Notes: generated by a model from the letters alone, not told the origin. A stretch of 46,183 nucleotides of DNA from Pseudomonadota bacterium (GCA_023444445.1 JAEXMK010000176.1:1-46183); one strand, 5' to 3'; positions 27,155-35,739 are shown, counted from the first letter of the stretch. Translations and numbers: made by a program.

Positions 27155-28203
27155 CGGCCGCGCCTCTTCGGAGCGAAAATCAGCCAGAGGAGAAACGGCA
27201 CGCCGACAATGGCGGTGACGATGCCGACCGGGAACAGAGCGCCGGGAATGATCGATTTGGAGAGAATCGAGGCTGCCGAAAGCATCAGCGCGCCGCTCAG
27301 CACCGACATCGGCAAAAAGAAGCGCTGATCCTCGCCCACCGTCATACGGGCGATATGCGGCGCGACCAGCCCGATGAAACCGATGACCCCGACAAAACTC
27401 GTGGCCGTCGCGGTCATGATGGCGACGATGATGAGAACCTTCATGCGCAGCCGGCGCACATTGATGCCGAGGCTGGCTGCCCGCATTTCCCCCATCCTCA
27501 GCGCCGTCAGTTTCCAGCAATCCGCCATAAGCAGGGCGCAGCAGAAGGCGGTGACGGCGGCTGTCAGGCCGAGCGTCGGCCAGGTCGCCTTGGTCAGGCT
27601 GCCGAACAGCCAAAAAAGAATCTGCTGCGACAGTTCCGGCGAGGACAGGAACTGGATGAGCGACAGCAGCGACTGAAACAGAAAAAGAAGTGCGATGCCG
27701 CCGAGAATGATGGTTTCGGCCGTCATCTGCCGCATGGAGGCCAGCATGAAAAGGAAAAGCGCGGCGAGCATGGAAAATACGAAAGCGCCGAGCGGAACGG
27801 CAATCATGGCATCCAGCCCGAGACCGCCGAGCGCAAGCACCAGCGCGGCACCAAAGCCCGCCGCCGCCGCCATGCCGAGCGTATAGGGGCTTGCCATGGG
27901 ATTATTAAGCAAGGTCTGCATCTGCGCGCCGCCGGCGCCGAGCGCCGCTCCGACGGCGAGCGCCATCAGCGCCATGGGCAGGCGAAGGCCGCGCACGATG
28001 GGATCGGTCATCGCCGCCCGTTCGCCAAGGCCGGTCAGCGACTTCACCACTTCGGCAGGCGACAGCAGCGAGGGACCGGTGGCGATATCGAGAACGAGGC
28101 TTACCGCCATCAGCACGAAAAAGACCAAGACGACGCGCCAGCGACGACGTTCACGCAGCCGGTGCGTACCGATGGCTTCGGCATTGCGGGCGGCAATTGT
28201 CAT
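27151..28203 (-). CDS. FecCD-family iron ABC transporter permease
   Basis: This is a 350-residue inner-membrane permease with about ten hydrophobic helices. FecCD hallmarks are present: RLPMALMALAVGAALGAGGAQMQ (about 95-117, the conserved R-P and G-x-x-x-Q region), NPMASPYTLGMAAAAGFGA and the coupling motif region GFIGLVAPHIARM near residue 280. It probably carries ferric siderophore, haem or cobalamin. It overlaps the ATPase gene by 4 bp. A hairpin with a T run separates it from the substrate-binding protein gene and probably lowers its expression relative to that gene. Confidence 0.92.
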   Translation of the reverse strand: MTIAARNAEAIGTHRLRERRRWRVVLVFFVLMAVSLVLDIATGPSLLSPAEVVKSLTGLGERAAMTDPIVRGLRLPMALMALAVGAALGAGGAQMQTLLNNPMASPYTLGMAAAAGFGAALVLALGGLGLDAMIAVPLGAFVFSMLAALFLFMLASMRQMTAETIILGGIALLFLFQSLLSLIQFLSSPELSQQILFWLFGSLTKATWPTLGLTAAVTAFCCALLMADCWKLTALRMGEMRAASLGINVRRLRMKVLIIVAIMTATATSFVGVIGFIGLVAPHIARMTVGEDQRFFLPMSVLSGALMLSAASILSKSIIPGALFPVGIVTAIVGVPFLLWLIFAPKRRGR

Positions 28204-28229
28204 GGAAAACCTGTTTGAAAAAGACGATG

Positions 28230-28257
28230 AAAAACGGACGCCGTGCAGTGGCGTCCG
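28230..28257 (-). terminator. Attenuating hairpin between binding-protein and permease genes
   Basis: Read on the minus strand, an 8-bp perfect stem (CGGACGCC with GGCGTCCG, 7-nt loop) is followed directly by TTTTT. It lies in the 112-bp gap between the binding protein stop and the permease start. Such partial terminators are common in ABC operons and keep the binding protein in excess. Confidence 0.7.
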
Positions 28258-28315
28258 CGGAATTTAACCTTCAGCGGCAAGCAAATATGCTTTTCCGCCG
28301 CCGGCCACAGAACCA

Positions 28316-29427
28316 TCAATCCTTGACGGCGATGGCAAAGGTGCCTTCAGGCGTGACCGGCAGGTACTTCCTGTAATAGCCGAGATAGTTCGCGATCGGA
28401 TCGACATCCTTGAACTGCTCGGGATAAAGCTGCTTGGCGATATATTGCACCATGGCGAAATCGGAGAGCGTGCGCGACGCGCCCTGATAGACACCGAACA
28501 GCTGCCCGTTCTTGATGGCCGGCAATTCACTCCAGCCCTGACGGGTTTGGAAGGCCTGGAGCTTTTCGCGGGCATCCGCGGCCTTCACCGCCTGCCCCAT
28601 CGGCAGCGCCGCGGGGTTCTTGTTGTTTTCACGGCCGGAAATGAAGATGGCGTCGGGCTTCGAAGCCAGAACCTGCTCGGGATTGATCGGTCCCCACCAC
28701 TCAACGAAGGGTGCTGCGATATTGTCGCCGCCAGCGGCAGTGGACATGGCGCCCCACATGTTCTTGCCATAGGTGAAGGAATATTCGGCCGGTCCCTTAT
28801 TGCCGAATTCGACATAGACCTTCGGTTTCGGCTGACCGGATTTCGCCACCCGTTCGGCGACATCCTTCAGAGAACCGGCGTAGAATTCGGCAATTTCCTT
28901 GCCGCGCTGCTGCTGTCCGGTGAGTTCGCCGAAAAGCCGGGTGGAGGCGACGTGGCGCTCGACCGTCTGCGCGTTGTAGTCGACGACAACGACGGGAATG
29001 CCCTCTTCTTCCAGGCGTCGGCATCGAGGCCGAGCGCCTTGTATTGCCAATCCGCCAGGACCACCAGATCGGGATTGAGGCTCAGAACTTTTTCGACCGA
29101 GAAGGTCTGGGCTTCAACTTCGCCGACATCGGCAATATCCGCAAGCGAGGCGCGGTGAGCGAGATGCATTTTCCAGTTGGCGGGAACCCAGCCTTCCCAC
29201 GCTTCGCGGGAAATGCCGACAACGGAATCATAGGCCTTTTCGCCACCGACCGCCATGTAGTCCTCGAAATAGAAACCGAGCACGACGCGTTTTGCTGGAA
29301 GGTCAACCTTCACCTCGCGTCCGATGACGTCGGTGATGGTCTTCTCTGCGGCGGTGGCGGAAGGTGCGATAAAGAAAACGGATAAAAACGATGCGGCAAG
29401 GCCGCCGATAAATGTTTTGCGGGTCAT
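28316..29427 (-). pseudogene. Frameshifted periplasmic iron-siderophore binding protein
   Basis: Two overlapping frames together encode one FecB/BtuF-type substrate-binding protein of about 370 residues. The first frame runs from the ATG at 29427 with a signal peptide (ending SATAA) through DVIGREVKVDLPAKRVVLGFY and NPDLVVLADWQYKALG to about 29015. The second continues from about 29015 with EEEGIPVVVVDYNAQTVERH to the stop at 28316, including GKNMWGAMSTAAGGDNIAAPF. The break is at GACGCCTGGAAGAAGAGGG on the minus strand; one base (mod 3) is missing. Both halves look well conserved, so the lesion is recent or a sequencing error. It is first in an operon with permease, ATPase and cupredoxin. 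Confidence 0.85.
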
Positions 29428-29468
29428 GATGCGATCCAAAAGTTGAAACAATGTCGCTGTATAAAAGG

Positions 29469-29483
29469 TGACATCGTGAGTCA
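29469..29483 (-). promoter_or_regulatory. RirA-type iron-responsive operator (TGA-N9-TCA)
   Basis: The 15-bp sequence has the IRO form TGA, nine bases, TCA, the pattern recognised by the rhizobial iron repressor RirA. It overlaps a -35-like TTGACT on the minus strand, with TATACA about 15 bp further on, and lies 42 bp before the binding-protein start codon. It predicts repression of the operon when iron is plentiful. Confidence 0.6.
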
Positions 29484-29630
29484 ACTTAAATCGCAAGATC
29501 ACATAAGTTGCTAATATAAAAATGAAAATTGTCTTTTCCGGTAAGATGCACGCCGGAAAATATTGCGCTGGGCGGCGGCAATAGGTGCTGCGCCGCCGCG
29601 CCTTCAGCCGGCCGCGATCTGTGGGGGGTG

Positions 29631-29668
29631 CGTCCTGTCTCGATGGCCTCCGTCACCGAGACAGGACG
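29631..29668. terminator. Strong hairpin between tyrosine phosphatase and iron operon
   Basis: A perfect 12-bp stem (CGTCCTGTCTCG at 29631-29642, CGAGACAGGACG at 29657-29668) with a 14-nt loop lies 59 bp after the phosphatase stop. There is no T run on the minus strand, so termination efficiency is uncertain. Confidence 0.5.
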
Positions 29669-29726
29669 CGAGATCCCATTCAGATTATGAAAGTGATGCA
29701 CTGTGGGAAATGCGCCTGAGCCGACT

Positions 29727-30314
29727 TCAGAACTCGTTGGAGGCAATGGTGAAGTCGTCGACGATCGGCATTTTTTCCGCATTTTCCCATGTCTGGTCCA
29801 TGGCGTAAGCTGCCGAAAGATAGGGAATGCTGACATGTCCGTAGCGGATGGAGAGTTGGCTCTCCGCTTCCTTCTCGCTCAGGCGGGCAACCCGGGCGAG
29901 ATAAAGGGCCGTCGCCAGACCCGTACGGTCCGCGCCAGACTTGCAATGGATAAGAATGGGTTTGGGCGCATCGCGCATGATGGCAACCAGTTGGTTGACC
30001 TGATTCATGTCCAGTTCCCGGCTGGCTGACATGCCGAAATCGATGTGGTTCAAGCCGAGCTTCTTCGACGTTTCCAACTCGTCGCGATACCACTCCTCCG
30101 ATTCGTTGGAACCGCGCAGATTGATCACGGTCTTTATTCCGTGATCCTCGGTATAACGAACCAGCTGCTCAACGCTCGGCTGGTTGGAGCGGAAAAACTG
30201 GCCCGGAACAACTTCGTGAAAATTGCCGAGTAGTTGAATGGCGTAGAGATAACCGCCTGTCGCAAGGACAACAAAACCCATGCCCCAAAGCGAGCACTTC
30301 CAAAATTTGCGCAT
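29727..30314 (-). CDS. Membrane-anchored dual-specificity/tyrosine phosphatase
   Basis: This is a 195-residue protein with one N-terminal hydrophobic helix (about 8-28) followed by a cysteine-dependent phosphatase domain. The P-loop HCKSGADRTG has nucleophile Cys124 and Arg130. The FFRSNQPS and TVINLRGSNESEEWY segments are typical of bacterial PTPs of the DSP family that act on proteins or phospholipids. The domain probably faces the periplasm or cytoplasmic surface; orientation is not certain. I chose the ATG at 30314 over an upstream TTG (30341). A triple 11-bp direct repeat fitting a Pho box lies about 50 bp upstream, so induction under phosphate limitation is likely. Confidence 0.85.
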   Translation of the reverse strand: MRKFWKCSLWGMGFVVLATGGYLYAIQLLGNFHEVVPGQFFRSNQPSVEQLVRYTEDHGIKTVINLRGSNESEEWYRDELETSKKLGLNHIDFGMSASRELDMNQVNQLVAIMRDAPKPILIHCKSGADRTGLATALYLARVARLSEKEAESQLSIRYGHVSIPYLSAAYAMDQTWENAEKMPIVDDFTIASNEF

Positions 30315-30361
30315 GACTGAACGGTTTCCCTGATTGAACAAGGAACCGATACAGTTGGATT

Positions 30362-30390
30362 CTGACAGTAGGCTGAAAGTTCTGCGACAG
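30362..30390 (-). promoter_or_regulatory. Pho box upstream of the tyrosine phosphatase gene
   Basis: On the minus strand three 7-mers recur with 11-bp spacing: CTGTCGC (30390-30384), CTTTCAG (30379-30373) and CTGTCAG (30368-30362). This fits the PhoB consensus CTGTCAT with 4-bp spacers. TGTATC about 9 nt downstream could be the -10, giving a start site close to 30340. Confidence 0.6.
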
Positions 30391-30419
30391 TATTGTGAGA
30401 GTAGAAAACCAGCGCCTGC

Positions 30420-31007
30420 TCAACGCACAAAAACGTAAACCGCATAGATCGCGATGAGGGCGGCTGCGGCTGCGGCCGTTATGGCGCCGAGACGTTTTTC
30501 AATGAAGTGGCGCACCGATTCCCCATATCTCTGCAGCAATCCGGCGAGGATGAAAAACCGCGCGCCGCGCGCCACGATGGCGGAAAAAATGAACAGGCCG
30601 AGGCTGATATTGGCGGCGCCGGAGAGGATCGTCACGACCTTGATCGGCGGCAGATGCGCAAGCCCTGACGTTACCAGCAGCAGAACGATGGTTTCGTAAT
30701 TCACCGAGTTTTTTAATTGCTCGAAGCTGTCGAGCTTGCCGTAAAATTCGAGAATGGGCCGAGCGATGCTTTCAAAGGCATAGTGGCCGAGAAACCAGCC
30801 GGCAATGCCGCCGAGAACGGAAGCGACGGTTGCCACGAACGCATAAAACATCGCCTTTTTCGGTTTGGCCAGCACCATCGGCAGGAAAAGAACATCCGCA
30901 GGCACGACGAAAACCGAGCTTTCCACGAAAGCGACGATCGCCAGCCACCGCACGGCGGTTTTGCGCGCGGCAAGCGCCATCGTCCAGGCATAGATGTTTT
31001 TCAGCAT
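30420..31007 (-). CDS. YqaA/DedA family (SNARE-associated) membrane protein
   Basis: This is a 195-residue inner-membrane protein with about five hydrophobic segments, of the YqaA branch of the DedA/VTT family. Markers are FVESSVFVVPADVLFLPMVLAKP near the N-terminus (acidic residue in the first re-entrant loop), GGIAGWFLGHYAFE, and the second repeat with TSGLAHLPPIKVVTILSGAANI. DedA proteins are linked to lipid flipping (for example undecaprenyl phosphate recycling) and membrane homeostasis. The ATG at 31007 has GGGGAC and CGGA upstream; the longer open frame is not conserved in character. It appears monocistronic. Confidence 0.85.
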   Translation of the reverse strand: MLKNIYAWTMALAARKTAVRWLAIVAFVESSVFVVPADVLFLPMVLAKPKKAMFYAFVATVASVLGGIAGWFLGHYAFESIARPILEFYGKLDSFEQLKNSVNYETIVLLLVTSGLAHLPPIKVVTILSGAANISLGLFIFSAIVARGARFFILAGLLQRYGESVRHFIEKRLGAITAAAAAALIAIYAVYVFVR

Positions 31008-31304
31008 TTCCGTGTCCCCGGGAAAAGATGTTGCGAAAGGCGTGCAGGCATATCGGTGGTGCTTCATGCGGCCTGCCGATGGCAGACCACGAGCCGTGCG
31101 ACCGGCTCTGCGACGAGGATTAGAGACAACCCAACAGAATGGCAAATGTTGGAAGATTTATTTTTGCATCGCAAAAAATCATAAAACCGAGCATTTCCCG
31201 CCCCAACCGAACCAGGTTGCTGCATTGCGAAATTTCAGCCTGCGGTAGATTAACTCGCCCTTTTGCTGTAGAATAAGAGGCGGAGGAATGAGGAGGAAGT
31301 TATT

Positions 31305-31406
31305 ATGGAATATGTCAGCTTCGTTACATCAATCAATCCGGTCATACTTGTCATTCTGCTGGTGGTGCTTCTCGCAGGCGCTTACAGCAGCTGGGTTTCG
31401 CACTGA
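31305..31406 (+). CDS. 33-residue single-helix membrane peptide
   Basis: This is a very short gene: ATG, 33 codons, TGA. It begins MEYVSFVTSINPVILV and continues with a Leu/Val-rich segment, giving one transmembrane helix at about 10-27, then ends with AYSSWVSH. It has one of the best ribosome-binding sites in the window (AGGAGG about 9 nt before the ATG). I do not know a family for it. Reading frame, helix and ribosome-binding site together make it credible. The exoD gene starts 111 bp further on, so the two could be co-transcribed. Confidence 0.6.
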   Translation: MEYVSFVTSINPVILVILLVVLLAGAYSSWVSH

Positions 31407-31517
31407 TCTTACCAGGATCACTCGACCATATGTGAAGGCCCTGTTTCTATCGGTGATAGGCATCCGGCCGGATGAATGTTATCAACCCCGGAGGTAAAAC
31501 AACTCCCGGGAAGCTGC

Positions 31518-32162
31518 ATGACGAACGAATTCGCATTCACTGATACGTCTGAAAAGCTCAGCACGACGCTGGAAAAGCTGATAGGAAAACTGCAGGGCCA
31601 GACGATCACGTTGCGCGAGTTGATGGAAGCGATCGGCGAACAGGGCCTTTTGCTTATCTGCGCGATCGCGTCCCTGCCCTTTCTCATTCCGGTTTCCATT
31701 CCGGGCGTGAGCACGGTCTTTGGCGCGGCTATCATCCTTGTCAGCCTGGCAATCACGTTGAACCGCCTGCCATGGCTCCCCGCAAAAATCCTCGACCGCC
31801 AGATGGAAACGGCAAAGCTCGTTCCTGCCCTTCAGAAAGGCGTCTCCATCGTCTCCAGGCTCGACGGTTATATCCGCCCGCGCATTCCAGCCCTGACGAC
31901 GGGCATCATCGCCAACCGGATAAACGGGCTTGCGCTGATGACGGCGGGCGTGCTGCTGATGATGCCGCTTGGCTTCATTCCGTTTTCCAATACATTGCCG
32001 GGCGTTGCGATCCTTCTTCTTTCCGCCGGCATGATTCAGCGGGATGGCGTCACGGTGCTTGGCGGTTACTTGTTTCTTGGACTGACAGCGATTTATTTCA
32101 CCGTCCTCGCCTATGCCGCCTTCTGGGCCGGACAGGGCATCAGCAGCTCCATTGGCGGCTAG
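31518..32162 (+). CDS. exoD: ExoD family exopolysaccharide-synthesis protein
   Basis: This is a 214-residue inner-membrane protein of the ExoD family. It has a soluble N-terminal part (KLSTTLEKLIGKLQGQTITLRELMEAIGEQG) and about four hydrophobic helices, including LLLICAIASLPFLIPVSIPGVSTVFGAAI, then LMTAGVLLMMPLGFIPFSNTLPG. In Sinorhizobium meliloti exoD mutants have altered exopolysaccharide and alkali sensitivity, but the mechanism is unknown. The ATG at 31518 has GGGAAG 4 nt upstream; an in-frame start at 31476 is possible. The symbol follows family membership, and several paralogues may exist in the genome. Confidence 0.85.
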   Translation: MTNEFAFTDTSEKLSTTLEKLIGKLQGQTITLRELMEAIGEQGLLLICAIASLPFLIPVSIPGVSTVFGAAIILVSLAITLNRLPWLPAKILDRQMETAKLVPALQKGVSIVSRLDGYIRPRIPALTTGIIANRINGLALMTAGVLLMMPLGFIPFSNTLPGVAILLLSAGMIQRDGVTVLGGYLFLGLTAIYFTVLAYAAFWAGQGISSSIGG

Positions 32163-32167
32163 GCCCT

Positions 32168-32443
32168 TCAGCGGTCCCTGTTGCGGGTCTCGCGGCGGTT
32201 CTGCCGCGACGCCCACCACACCGCCAGCCGCCGCCGTCTGCGGCGCACTGCAGGTAGATCATGCGAGAGCACGACGAGACCGAGCGGAATCATCCAGAAA
32301 CCGAGAACGGGCAAAAACCCAAGTGTTCCGCCAACCACCAGAGCGGAACCGGTCGCGATCCTGCCGACGCGCGACCGTGGCATGGCAAGGCTCCATTTTC
32401 CGACATGGAGACGATGCGTTTTGTGGTCGATACCGAATTTCAT
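32168..32443 (-). CDS. Small conserved membrane protein (91 aa)
   Basis: This is a 91-residue protein. A basic N-terminus (GKWSLAMPRSRVGRIATG) precedes two hydrophobic stretches (SALVVGGTLGFLPVLGFW and MIPLGLVVLS, about 40-65), and then an Arg-rich tail (VRRRRRRL and RQNRRETRNRDR). I recall the PRSR...GFLPVLGFWM.PLGL motif from small alphaproteobacterial proteins of unknown function. The frame stays open upstream through the complement of tRNA-Asn, giving a spurious extension, so I start at the ATG at 32443 (AAAGGG 8 nt upstream). It is convergent with exoD, 5 bp apart. Confidence 0.65.
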   Translation of the reverse strand: MKFGIDHKTHRLHVGKWSLAMPRSRVGRIATGSALVVGGTLGFLPVLGFWMIPLGLVVLSHDLPAVRRRRRRLAVWWASRQNRRETRNRDR

Positions 32444-32619
32444 TCCCTGCTGCCCTTTTACATCTGGCCTGTGGATAATTTTTTCAGTGCCGATAAGCCC
32501 GGAAAATCGGGACTCCGGCGAGATAAAACAAGAGGAATGCGTTTTTTTTGAAAAAAGCGCTTGGCAAATCGGAAAAGCATTTGTATTACCCCGCTCACAC
32601 CGCGCCAAGCGGTGTACGT

Positions 32620-32694
32620 TCCCTGGTAGCTCAGCGGTAGAGCATTCGACTGTTAATCGACAGGTCGCCGGTTCGAATCCGGCCCGGGGAGCCA
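32620..32694 (+). tRNA. tRNA-Asn (anticodon GTT)
   Basis: This is a 75-nt cloverleaf. The acceptor stem TCCCTGG pairs with CCGGGGA (one G-T pair). The D arm is GCTCAGCGGTAGAGC, the anticodon GTT lies in the loop CTGTTAA, the T loop is GTTCGAATC, and the 3' CCA is encoded. It reads AAC and AAU. A short hairpin follows directly. Confidence 0.97.
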
Positions 32695-32716
32695 CTTTTC
32701 TGTAAATAAGAAAAGT
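32694..32716 (+). terminator. Hairpin directly after tRNA-Asn
   Basis: A perfect 8-bp stem (ACTTTTCT with AGAAAAGT, 7-nt loop) begins at the last base of the tRNA CCA. The AT-rich stem is unusual for a terminator but lies where tRNA transcript termination or 3' processing would occur. Confidence 0.45.
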
Positions 32717-33060
32717 AACATACCGCTAATATCCCATCGCAATAATCTTCTTACGCGTCGCATACTCGCAAGATGGCGGCCATATTCGCTCCTGTTGCTG
32801 TTATCTCCGATATTTTCTGACTGCGTTTCCGTTTACACGCGGGAAAACGGATGAAGTCGAAAGATGTTTCAAAACAGGTGCTGGAAGATTCATCACGCAG
32901 ATCTCACAGGCCGAGATAGATTTCCGGTGACGTCGCCGCTTTCATCTGCTCCGCAATAATTGCTGCTGGGATGATTAAGGTCACGGTGCCGTGTCCCGCC
33001 TTCGCGGCAGTCAATTTATTCAGACGCGGTTCAGCACGATAGTCCCACTCTCAGAGCTAT
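32717..33060. other. Gap between tRNA-Asn and the lipoprotein gene
   Basis: About 340 bp contain no open frame of convincing composition. I see no repeat or operator here apart from the EcfG-type promoter that begins at 33061. Confidence 0.4.
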
Positions 33061-33085
33061 GGAACCGAGCAGATAAGGGCGCGTT
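33061..33085 (+). promoter_or_regulatory. EcfG (general stress) promoter, lipoprotein gene
   Basis: GGAAC (33061-33065), 16 bp, CGTT (33082-33085) form an exact consensus match. It lies 26 bp before the ATG at 33112. Confidence 0.75.
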
Positions 33086-33111
33086 AAAGTCGCTCATTGG
33101 GAGACGTGACC

Positions 33112-33378
33112 ATGAAGCTTCTAACCGCAGCAATCTGCCTCGTGTCAGTTGGCATCTTGAGCGGATGTGTCGATGACGGTGGATATCGGACGGGTGGATA
33201 CTACTCGTCTGGCGTCTATTATCGTTCTTACGATCGGGACAGGCACTATCGCGACTACGACCGCCGTGACTGGCGACACCACAGGGAATGGCGCGATCGT
33301 CGAGACTGGCGGGGTGATTATCGCTACCGTCCGCGCCCGTCCTCTGCCGGTCAGATGTATGGGGTCATCGTCCGTTAA
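33112..33378 (+). CDS. Small Tyr/Arg/Asp-rich lipoprotein (88 aa)
   Basis: This is an 88-residue lipoprotein. The signal peptide MKLLTAAICLVSVGILSGC ends in a lipobox with Cys19. The mature part is extremely rich in Tyr, Arg, Asp and Trp in irregular repeats (YRDYDRRDWRHH, REWRDRRDWRGDYRYRPR) and is probably disordered or extended. GGGAGA lies 7 nt before the ATG. With an exact EcfG-type promoter just upstream, it is probably an envelope protein made in stress or stationary phase. Similar low-complexity lipoproteins are common in rhizobia; none has a clear function that I know of. Confidence 0.75.
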   Translation: MKLLTAAICLVSVGILSGCVDDGGYRTGGYYSSGVYYRSYDRDRHYRDYDRRDWRHHREWRDRRDWRGDYRYRPRPSSAGQMYGVIVR

Positions 33379-33646
33379 CGGCCGAAATATTACGCCTGGC
33401 CTGTCGAAACGACTTGCCGGGCGATCCGGTGTGATTTCTGGCAGAGCATTGCTCGATAGCCGGTTGCTGGCGCTGACCTCACCTTGGCTATCCTGCCGTA
33501 GGCACATGACCGGACGTCCTGTCTCATAAAACCAAACGTGGCGCCATTTCTCTCGGACCATGTGGCGAATAGCGAAATGCAGCTGCACTTCGCCCCGCGC
33601 GGCTCAAAGTTTTTCTTGTCTGGCCAGCTGTCCGGCTGTCAGACGA

Positions 33647-34524
<878 letters not shown>

Positions 34525-34550
34525 ATCAGAAATAATATCCTGTGCCGCCA

Positions 34551-34994
34551 TTAGCGGCGGACTGAAACGATTGCCTTGCGATTGAAATTGGAAACCTGCA
34601 CCCGGCCGGACTGGTTGCCGCCGAGGATTTGCGCAGTCTTGCCGCTCATGCTTTTCAAAATGCCGGCATGATAACCACGACCATTACGAATGACGACGAC
34701 ATCGCCGGGTTTGGCCTGGTTGACCGGAACGGCGTAACCGAAAGATGTCCAGGATTTCGCAAATCCAAAGGATTTGGGAGACTGCCGGCCGGCCTTGCTG
34801 GCGACCGCATGCAGAAAAAGCCCGCACCACGGGGTGCTGCGCGGGTTAGCACCAAGAATGTTCTTAAGGCTCTTATTGTTCTTGGACTCGTGCAGTCCGG
34901 TGTATTTTTCTGCCTGGTTCAGCATGCCGGCGGAGGCCGGTGCTACAATTGTAAAAGCCAAGGCTACGGATAGAATTAACGCGGATACTCTCAA
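34551..34994 (-). CDS. Secreted CHAP/NlpC-like protein (TIGR02594 type)
   Basis: This is a protein of about 147 residues with a signal peptide (RVSALILSVALAFTIVAPASA) and a papain-like amidase fold of the TIGR02594 type. The catalytic cysteine is in TPWCGLFLHAV and the histidine in GYHAGIL, followed by ILGGNQSGRVQVSNF. It is likely to cut peptidoglycan peptide bonds or to be a murein-associated enzyme in the periplasm. I chose the TTG at 34994, which has AAGGG 7 nt upstream and gives a normal signal peptide. A TTG at 35048 would prepend 18 residues. A weak Pho-box-like repeat lies at 35031-35048. Confidence 0.78.
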   Translation of the reverse strand: MRVSALILSVALAFTIVAPASAGMLNQAEKYTGLHESKNNKSLKNILGANPRSTPWCGLFLHAVASKAGRQSPKSFGFAKSWTSFGYAVPVNQAKPGDVVVIRNGRGYHAGILKSMSGKTAQILGGNQSGRVQVSNFNRKAIVSVRR

Positions 34995-35107
34995 ACGTCT
35001 TGCCCTTATGTTAGAGGGCGCCCGTGTATTGTGACAATTTAGCGACAATTTGACGAGAAATGGGCAGAAATCAGACGCCTATTCATGCGCACTGATCTGT
35101 CATTGCT

Positions 35108-35674
35108 TCAAAACAGGCTGCCCTGCGCCTCATGGACGCGGCTGCGACCGGCATTTTCGAGATCCAGCATGCGTAATTTGGTGGTGGTTCCGCCCGGCGC
35201 GGAAAAGCCGCCCAGCCGGCCGCCAGCCGCCAGAACACGGTGACAGGGAATGATGAGCGGCACCGGATTTTTCGCCATGGCCTGCCCGACACCGCGCGCT
35301 TTTTCCATACCAAGGCCGAGGTCTTTCACGATGCCGCCATAGGTCGTCGTGCGGCCCCAGCCAATATTCCGCGCGACCGCGTAGACATCGAGAAAGAAGC
35401 GTTCCTGCCCGGCCAGATCGAGCTCCACGGCGGTAAAATCAATCGCTTCGCCGCTGAAATACCGGGTGATCATCGCGATCACCTCACGGATGCGTGTTTC
35501 CGGCACGGCAATGGTGGCTGACGGCAGGCGTCTCAGGAGAAGCCTTTCGGTTTCATCCGCATCACTACCCGGCAATTGCAGACGCGCGATGCCGCGCCCG
35601 GCCCAGGCGAGGCTGCAATGGCCGAGAGATGTGGGAAAAACAATATAGCCGTACTGGGTGGTCATCGTATTCAT
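35108..35674 (-). CDS. ogt: Methylated-DNA--protein-cysteine methyltransferase
   Basis: This is a suicide repair protein of about 188 residues that removes methyl groups from O6-methylguanine. The acceptor cysteine is Cys144 in IIPCHRV, and the DNA-binding helix region YGGIVKDLGLGMEKARGVGQAMAKNPVP is intact. The C-terminal AAGGRLGGFSAPGGTTTKLRML is typical. It lacks an AdaA-type domain, so it is the Ogt kind rather than Ada. Starts at 35674 (ATG, used here), 35665 or 35722 are all possible. It lies in a region of stress and DNA-repair genes (photolyase 0.6 kb away). Confidence 0.9.
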   Translation of the reverse strand: MNTMTTQYGYIVFPTSLGHCSLAWAGRGIARLQLPGSDADETERLLLRRLPSATIAVPETRIREVIAMITRYFSGEAIDFTAVELDLAGQERFFLDVYAVARNIGWGRTTTYGGIVKDLGLGMEKARGVGQAMAKNPVPLIIPCHRVLAAGGRLGGFSAPGGTTTKLRMLDLENAGRSRVHEAQGSLF

Positions 35675-35739
35675 ACATCCGCTTTCGGGCGCACACGATG
35701 CCATATCCTGCGTCCGAAACAACCCGTTTCCTGATCGCC

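Noticed and set aside
27088..28218. 376-codon plus-strand frame over the permease gene
   Set aside because: The composition is dominated by charged residues read from the complement of a membrane protein gene; it is a shadow.
32444..32695. N-terminal extension of the 91-residue minus-strand protein
   Set aside because: The extension is the reverse complement of tRNA-Asn (the familiar AGFEPATCRL-type artefact) and is not protein sequence.
35031..35048. TTGTCGC-N4-TTGTCAC repeat as a third Pho box
   Set aside because: The 11-bp phase is right, but only four and five of seven bases match the consensus, and no -10 lies at the expected distance. Kept only as a remark under the CHAP-like gene.
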